A DNA stretch of 64,000 bases, taken from assembly GCA_963575745.1 (NCBI GenBank), contig CAUYUJ010001403.1:25001-89000 (forward strand), in the 5' to 3' direction. Shown in pieces: positions 60,200 through 64,000 of the stretch (positions are counted from its first letter, which is position 1; each line of letters opens with the position of its first letter). The translations under genes and the position numbers were made by a program. This stretch comes from Prorocentrum cordatum (lineage: Eukaryota; Sar; Dinophyceae; Prorocentrales; Prorocentraceae). Under the pieces are notes generated by a model. It was given only the letters and a program-made list of their open reading frames with translations, ran no database searches and was not told the origin of the DNA.

Positions 60200-60550
60200 G
60201 TGGTGTTGTCGTGGGAGGGCTACACGATCAACTACTTTGGGAGGCCCTATGAGACGAAAACGCTGCAGGATATGTCGAAGGTGCAGGTTGAACCCCTCAG
60301 GTTCAAGGTGGGCGACGGGACCGTGATCCCAGCCATCGACGAGGCTGTCCGAGGCATGCGCGAGGGCGGGGTGAGGCAGCTCATCGTGCCAGTGGAGCTT
60401 GGCTACGACCAGGAAAAGAAGCTGCAACCTCGCCCGTCCACGTTCTCTGGCCAGCGGGCACTCGACTTCGTAATCGACAACAAGGGTGGGCTCATTGATA
60501 AGACGTTGCTGATCAACCTCGACCTGAAGAAGGTCTACGCTGCGGAGTGA
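60200..60550 (+). CDS. FKBP-type peptidyl-prolyl isomerase, chloroplast FKBP18-like, last exon
   Basis: 116 codons from GTG 60200 to TGA 60548-60550; there is no ATG and the family N-terminus is absent, so this is a 3' exon or partial gene. VVLSWEGYTINYFGRPYETK corresponds to the start of the FKBP fold, VGDGTVIPAIDEAVRGMREG and GVRQLIVPVELGY to the core, and RPSTFSGQRALDFVIDNKGG with LIDKTLLINLDLKKV to the C-terminal strand. The S-G-Q-R-A-L-D-F-V and LIDKTLL block is the hallmark I know from plant thylakoid-lumen FKBP18, pointing to a plastid foldase that isomerises Xaa-Pro bonds or acts as chaperone. Several aromatic active-site positions of FKBP12 are not conserved, as usual in lumenal members. 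The 5' exon boundary is uncertain. Confidence 0.8.
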   Translation: MVLSWEGYTINYFGRPYETKTLQDMSKVQVEPLRFKVGDGTVIPAIDEAVRGMREGGVRQLIVPVELGYDQEKKLQPRPSTFSGQRALDFVIDNKGGLIDKTLLINLDLKKVYAAE

Positions 60551-61974
60551 CGCCTCGCCGATCCCTCTGGGCCTCTGGAGCCTGGAGCACGTCACGCTGC
60601 GAAGACAAGCCGCGCCGCCCCTCTGATCTCTGCAGGCTCCAGACATGCCAGAAGTTCTAGGCGGGGATCTGTTCACAGCCACCGCCGGGGGGATCGATCT
60701 TCGGGGACCTCGGCAGGCGGTGGGAGGTGGACAGACTTGGGCCCTGAGGGGGGCAAATAGATCCATATCCACCGCCTGCTGACGAGCCCGAGGATCGAAC
60801 TTCCAGGCGGTGGTCATGGACAAGTCCTCGCCCCGCTGCAAACGTCCAGAAGCCGTGGCGGCGCGCCAGGGGGGGGGGGGGGCAGGCAGGAGGGGACGGG
60901 CCATCTCAGCAGGCTCGGGCGGCCTCTGGCCTTTGGGGAACTTCCCAAGCCTTCTCCGAAGCCCTGCCGCCTTCTGAGAGGGCCTGCCCCCCCCCCCTCG
61001 CTGCCCCCCCTCGGCGCGCCGCGGACCCGAGAGTGCTCCTTGTCGTCTCGACTTCGGGCCATGAAGGGGGTCTCGTGTCGCCATTCGGGGCGATCCCGGC
61101 ACCCCCAGAAGGACGCTCTCGGCGAGGCGCAGCTGCTAGAGAGCATCCCGAGGCTGGAGACATCATGCCTCCGCCTTCCTCACTTCGACAAAACGACGCT
61201 ACCATCATTTCAAATGTTTGAAAACGTGACATGTAGCGTGAGTATCGGCGCGGCTCGGAAAACAGCACGTCGGCGCGTTGGAATCATCGCACCTCGCACT
61301 TCCCATCATCAAACGTGTACCGGTTTGTACAGATGTGATGCGGGCGCCCAGGCTTAAGCGGGCGCCCGAATCGCCCGAACGTGGACGTCCGGTGGGGGAC
61401 ATGGAGGTCGAAGTGAATGCCGAGAGGTTGCAAGCGTGTCCGCGGGCTTGGCTTTGGTTTCTAGCCCACGCCCGTTGAGATCGGATTGGCCCCCTTATTT
61501 GGTCTACGGAAGCGTGCCCGCGAGCGTGCTTCGGCGCACGGGCATAAGGCGGGCAGGGGTGGCCGCCTGCCGCTCGTCGCGCCAGTTGGTCCGTCGCGCT
61601 CTGCGCGGCGACGGCGTGGCTTGTGGCCCCCTTGGCAGGGCGGTGGGGGGGCGGGGTCGAGTTGGGGGGGTGGCCAGGGGAACCCGGCGTGACTGCCGCG
61701 CCCAGTGTAAAGCCGGCTGCATGATGACGATTCCGATGTAGCAATTTGCGCGAAAACGCAGCATCAAGATAACAATGAAGAAAGCAGTGGGCGACTTCGT
61801 GGGCATCTGGGCTGTTCGCGAAGCCTCGATGCGAGAGAACCGGCGAGAACCGACAGAAACGCCCAAAACCTTTTTGCCAGGCGGGGGTTGATCCACATCC
61901 ACAGGCTGGGAGTCGTCGCCCCCATCTCGATGCGAGCCTCCCGCTCCCGCCTCCTCATTCGTTGGTCTGGCTCG
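60551..61974. other. Unassigned stretch downstream of the FKBP exon
   Basis: The first part is presumably 3' UTR. CACCGCC motifs in both orientations occur at 60680-60820; 60860-61010 is rich in G and C runs. No gene recognised. Confidence 0.4.
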
Positions 61975-62085
61975 CTCCGCCCTCACTCTTTTTTGTTGTT
62001 CTCGCTCTCTCTCTCTCTTTTTTTTCTCTCTCTCTCTCTCTTTTTTTTTTTGTTCTCTCTCTCTCTCTCTCTCCTATGTATATAT
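61975..62085 (+). repeat. (CT)n microsatellite
   Basis: CTCTCTCT and T-runs alternate for about 100 bp. Confidence 0.93.
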
Positions 62086-62194
62086 CTATATGTATTCCTC
62101 TCTCCTGCACCCCCTGCCCGCTCCCCTCCTCCTGCCCGCGCGCGCGGCGAGGGGGAGGGATACAGGGTTGGAGGAGGCGGGAGGGAAAGAGAGG

Positions 62195-62760
62195 GGTGCA
62201 GGGCAAGCTAGGTGCGCAAGCCTCGTACCTGACGTCCGACCCCTCGCTCCCATTCCTTACCATCGCGTACACCTCCTCTCTATTCTCACAGTCGGATGTC
62301 GAACAGGGCAATAATCCCGAGAGAGTTCGCGATTCATGGTATGACACGGCATACTATGGCATAGGAGAGCACGGCCACAGCCGACGTCGCCGCGTCGAGA
62401 ACGCGACCCACGTCGACAGCTAGGTCAGAGGGAAACCAGACATGACAGGATGGCAAAATGGACGGTTTGGAAAGCGGGAAGCGCAACTTTAGATCAGCGT
62501 TGCAGCGGGAGCACGATTACGAAGGACCGAACCCGCGGAGACCAGACCAGCGCTGCAGTGAGAGCACGAATTTGGAAAGCATGGAGGCGTGGAGCCGAAG
62601 CCGACGCTATATCAGGAACGTGATCTGGAAAAACAGAAACAATGAAATGAGGTCAGCGCTGCAGCGGGCACATGATTCGGAAAGGCTGAGGACGGGAAGC
62701 TGGAGCCAACGCTGTAGCGAGAGCGCCATTCTGACAAGCTGAACACGTCCGGAGTGTAAA
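62195..62760 (+). repeat. Composite repeat, part X plus leader (copy 2, inverted)
   Basis: GCAAGCTAGGTGCGCAAGCC ... TCTATTCTCACAGTCGGATGTCG, then CATGGTATGACACGGCATAC, then units with CAGCGCTGCAGCGGGAGCACGATT-like cores at 62498, 62551, 62654 and 62706. This is the reverse complement, in reverse order, of 52849-53190. Confidence 0.75.
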
Positions 62761-62924
62761 AACACACACATGGGTGTGCGACCCGGCGGTATCCTGGAAC
62801 AGAAATACGCGGAGGAGGCCAAGACACCTCACCGTTGCTTCCGGGGGAGAGGAGAGTCGTATTCCTATTGTGTAGTGATGCAGGAGGAGAGCAGCCGGGG
62901 AGGAGTAGTGGAAGGAGGAGGCGG

Positions 62925-63870
62925 AGGACGAGCAGTGTAAACCCAATATGCATCAACGATTTTGAAATAAACCCTCCCTCCAAGCTCCCTCTCCATAGGC
63001 CCCTACAAGTGTTCATTTCCACTGAGGGAACTGTTTTTTGGGGAGATATTCGTTTGAAATCCCTGAAGCGTGTCAATGCACCATTCTCGTGATTCCAACG
63101 CCACTATGTAACATGACTGTTGCGTTGTGACGATCCGGAATCGTGCCACATCACCATTTCCTGGACTGCAACACCGCGAATCAACGTAATTGTTGCGACG
63201 TCACAGCCCTGAGTCTTTCCAAGACACCACATCTTTCGCGCTGACCAGTGGAATCCGTAACACTCTTGCAACTGTTTAAGACGAGTGTGCACGGCGCTCA
63301 GGCGAGAGTCACATAGCGCAAAGGAGCCGCATTCAATCCGTTTGTATCCGACAGATGTTTTAATACAAATGGCGCGCGGCGTTTAGGCGAGAGCCACATA
63401 TTGAAGGGAGCCGCCTTCAATCCGTGAAATCCTTGCAGTGTTTTAGAGACAGGTGTGCGCGGCGCTCAGAAGAGAGCCACAGTTTGAAAAGGAGCCGCCC
63501 TCCATCCGTGAAGCTCTTGCATGTTTCAACGAATGTGCTCGGCTCTACTACAAGAGCCACACTTTGAAAACGAAACGCCCTCAATCCGTGAAGCCCTTGC
63601 AATTTTGCTGCGCGAATGTGCTCGGCGCGATGGCGGGAACCGCATTTCGAAAACGACCCGCCCTCAATCCGTGAAGTTCTTGTACAATTGGAACCGATGC
63701 GCGCGGCGCTAAGGCAAGAGCCACATGTTGAAAACCATCCGCCTTTCATTTGCGAATTCGTTGTCAACCTCTCAGCGTCGGGGTCATAATTAGCCTGGAA
63801 GTCTCGGGCGAAATGCCTGGCCCGCCCGTTCGACCGGCCTCGGGGTGCGACAGGGAGCAATTCTTCAGGA
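62925..63870 (+). repeat. Composite repeat, part Y (copy 2)
   Basis: GTGTAAACCCAATATG ... CTCTCCATAGGCCCCTACAAG, then 80-84-bp units (ATCCGTGAA starts near 63421, 63505, 63585 and 63668) with GCGAGAGCCACAT and CCGCCCTC, ending GTCTCGGGCGAAATGCC and GGCCTCGGGGTGCGACAGGG. Same orientation as 54640-55600 although part X is inverted. Confidence 0.8.
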
Positions 63871-63929
63871 GGAAAGGAATGGACGGAGGTGGAGGGGGAG
63901 AGCAGGAGGGAGGGAGGGAGGGGAGGGAG

Positions 63930-64000
63930 GGCAAGCTAGGTGCGCTCGCGTCATATCTGACGTCCTACCCCTCCCTCCCATCCCTTACCATGGCGCTGAT
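63930..64000 (-). repeat. Composite repeat leader block at window edge (inverted)
   Basis: GCAAGCTAGGTGCGCTCGCG, TCATATCTGACGTCCTACCC and TCCCATCCCTTACCATGGCG are the complement of about 53124-53190. The repeat probably continues beyond the window. Confidence 0.8.

Noticed and set aside
1-64000. tRNA, 5S rRNA or U-snRNA genes
   Set aside because: No convincing box A/box B pair or conserved snRNA core was seen by eye; a covariance-model search would be needed to exclude them.

Overview
This window reads as nuclear DNA of a core dinoflagellate. The evidence is: GC-rich sequence packed with microsatellites; intronless genes in tandem; two ankyrin-repeat genes each preceded by a decayed copy of the dinoflagellate spliced leader (SL); a DIRS-type retroelement and a non-LTR retroelement with features I associate with dinoflagellates; a short CCCTAAA-type telomere-like tract; and a thylakoid-type FKBP exon, which implies a plastid. 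Prorocentrum is one possible genus, but nothing here proves it. No rRNA, tRNA or CRISPR array was recognised.

Layout. 0-2.1 kb: an edge-truncated unknown CDS and a second unknown CDS with a possible SL relict. 2.1-6.0 kb: microsatellites, a GAT/ATC-rich inverted repeat, a degenerate direct-repeat pair and an array of short CTTGG-type repeats. 6.0-13.0 kb: a DIRS-like retrotransposon bounded by split direct repeats (A1 - genes - B1A2 - B2), with Cys-rich ORF, gag-like ORF, RT/RNase H, a broken tyrosine recombinase and a methyltransferase-like domain. 13-26.3 kb: almost gene-free, dominated by a 2.3-kb fold-back with a TA core, GC-rich and CTC arrays, and a near-perfect ~0.93-kb-arm palindrome. 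26.3-31.7 kb: short hairpin elements, several with clear target-site duplications. 32-38.5 kb: the tandem pair of ankyrin genes. 39.7-41.2 kb: two unrelated 73-bp satellites. 44.4-49.9 kb: a non-LTR retrotransposon whose frame is cut by a 90-nt poly(A) run. 50-60 kb: satellites and MITE-like elements. 60.2-60.55 kb: the final coding exon of a chloroplast-type FKBP. 60.6-64 kb: repeats that recur, partly inverted, at 52.8-55.5 kb.

The coding genes are on the + strand. The only likely host genes are the ankyrin pair, the FKBP exon and possibly the two unknown CDSs at the left. Everything else is retroelement, MITE-like hairpin element, satellite or sequence in which I recognise nothing. The strongest discovery candidates are a 160-165-bp hairpin element with five copies and 5-bp target duplications, the ankyrin pair whose coding regions are far more alike than their flanks, and the set of large fold-back structures.
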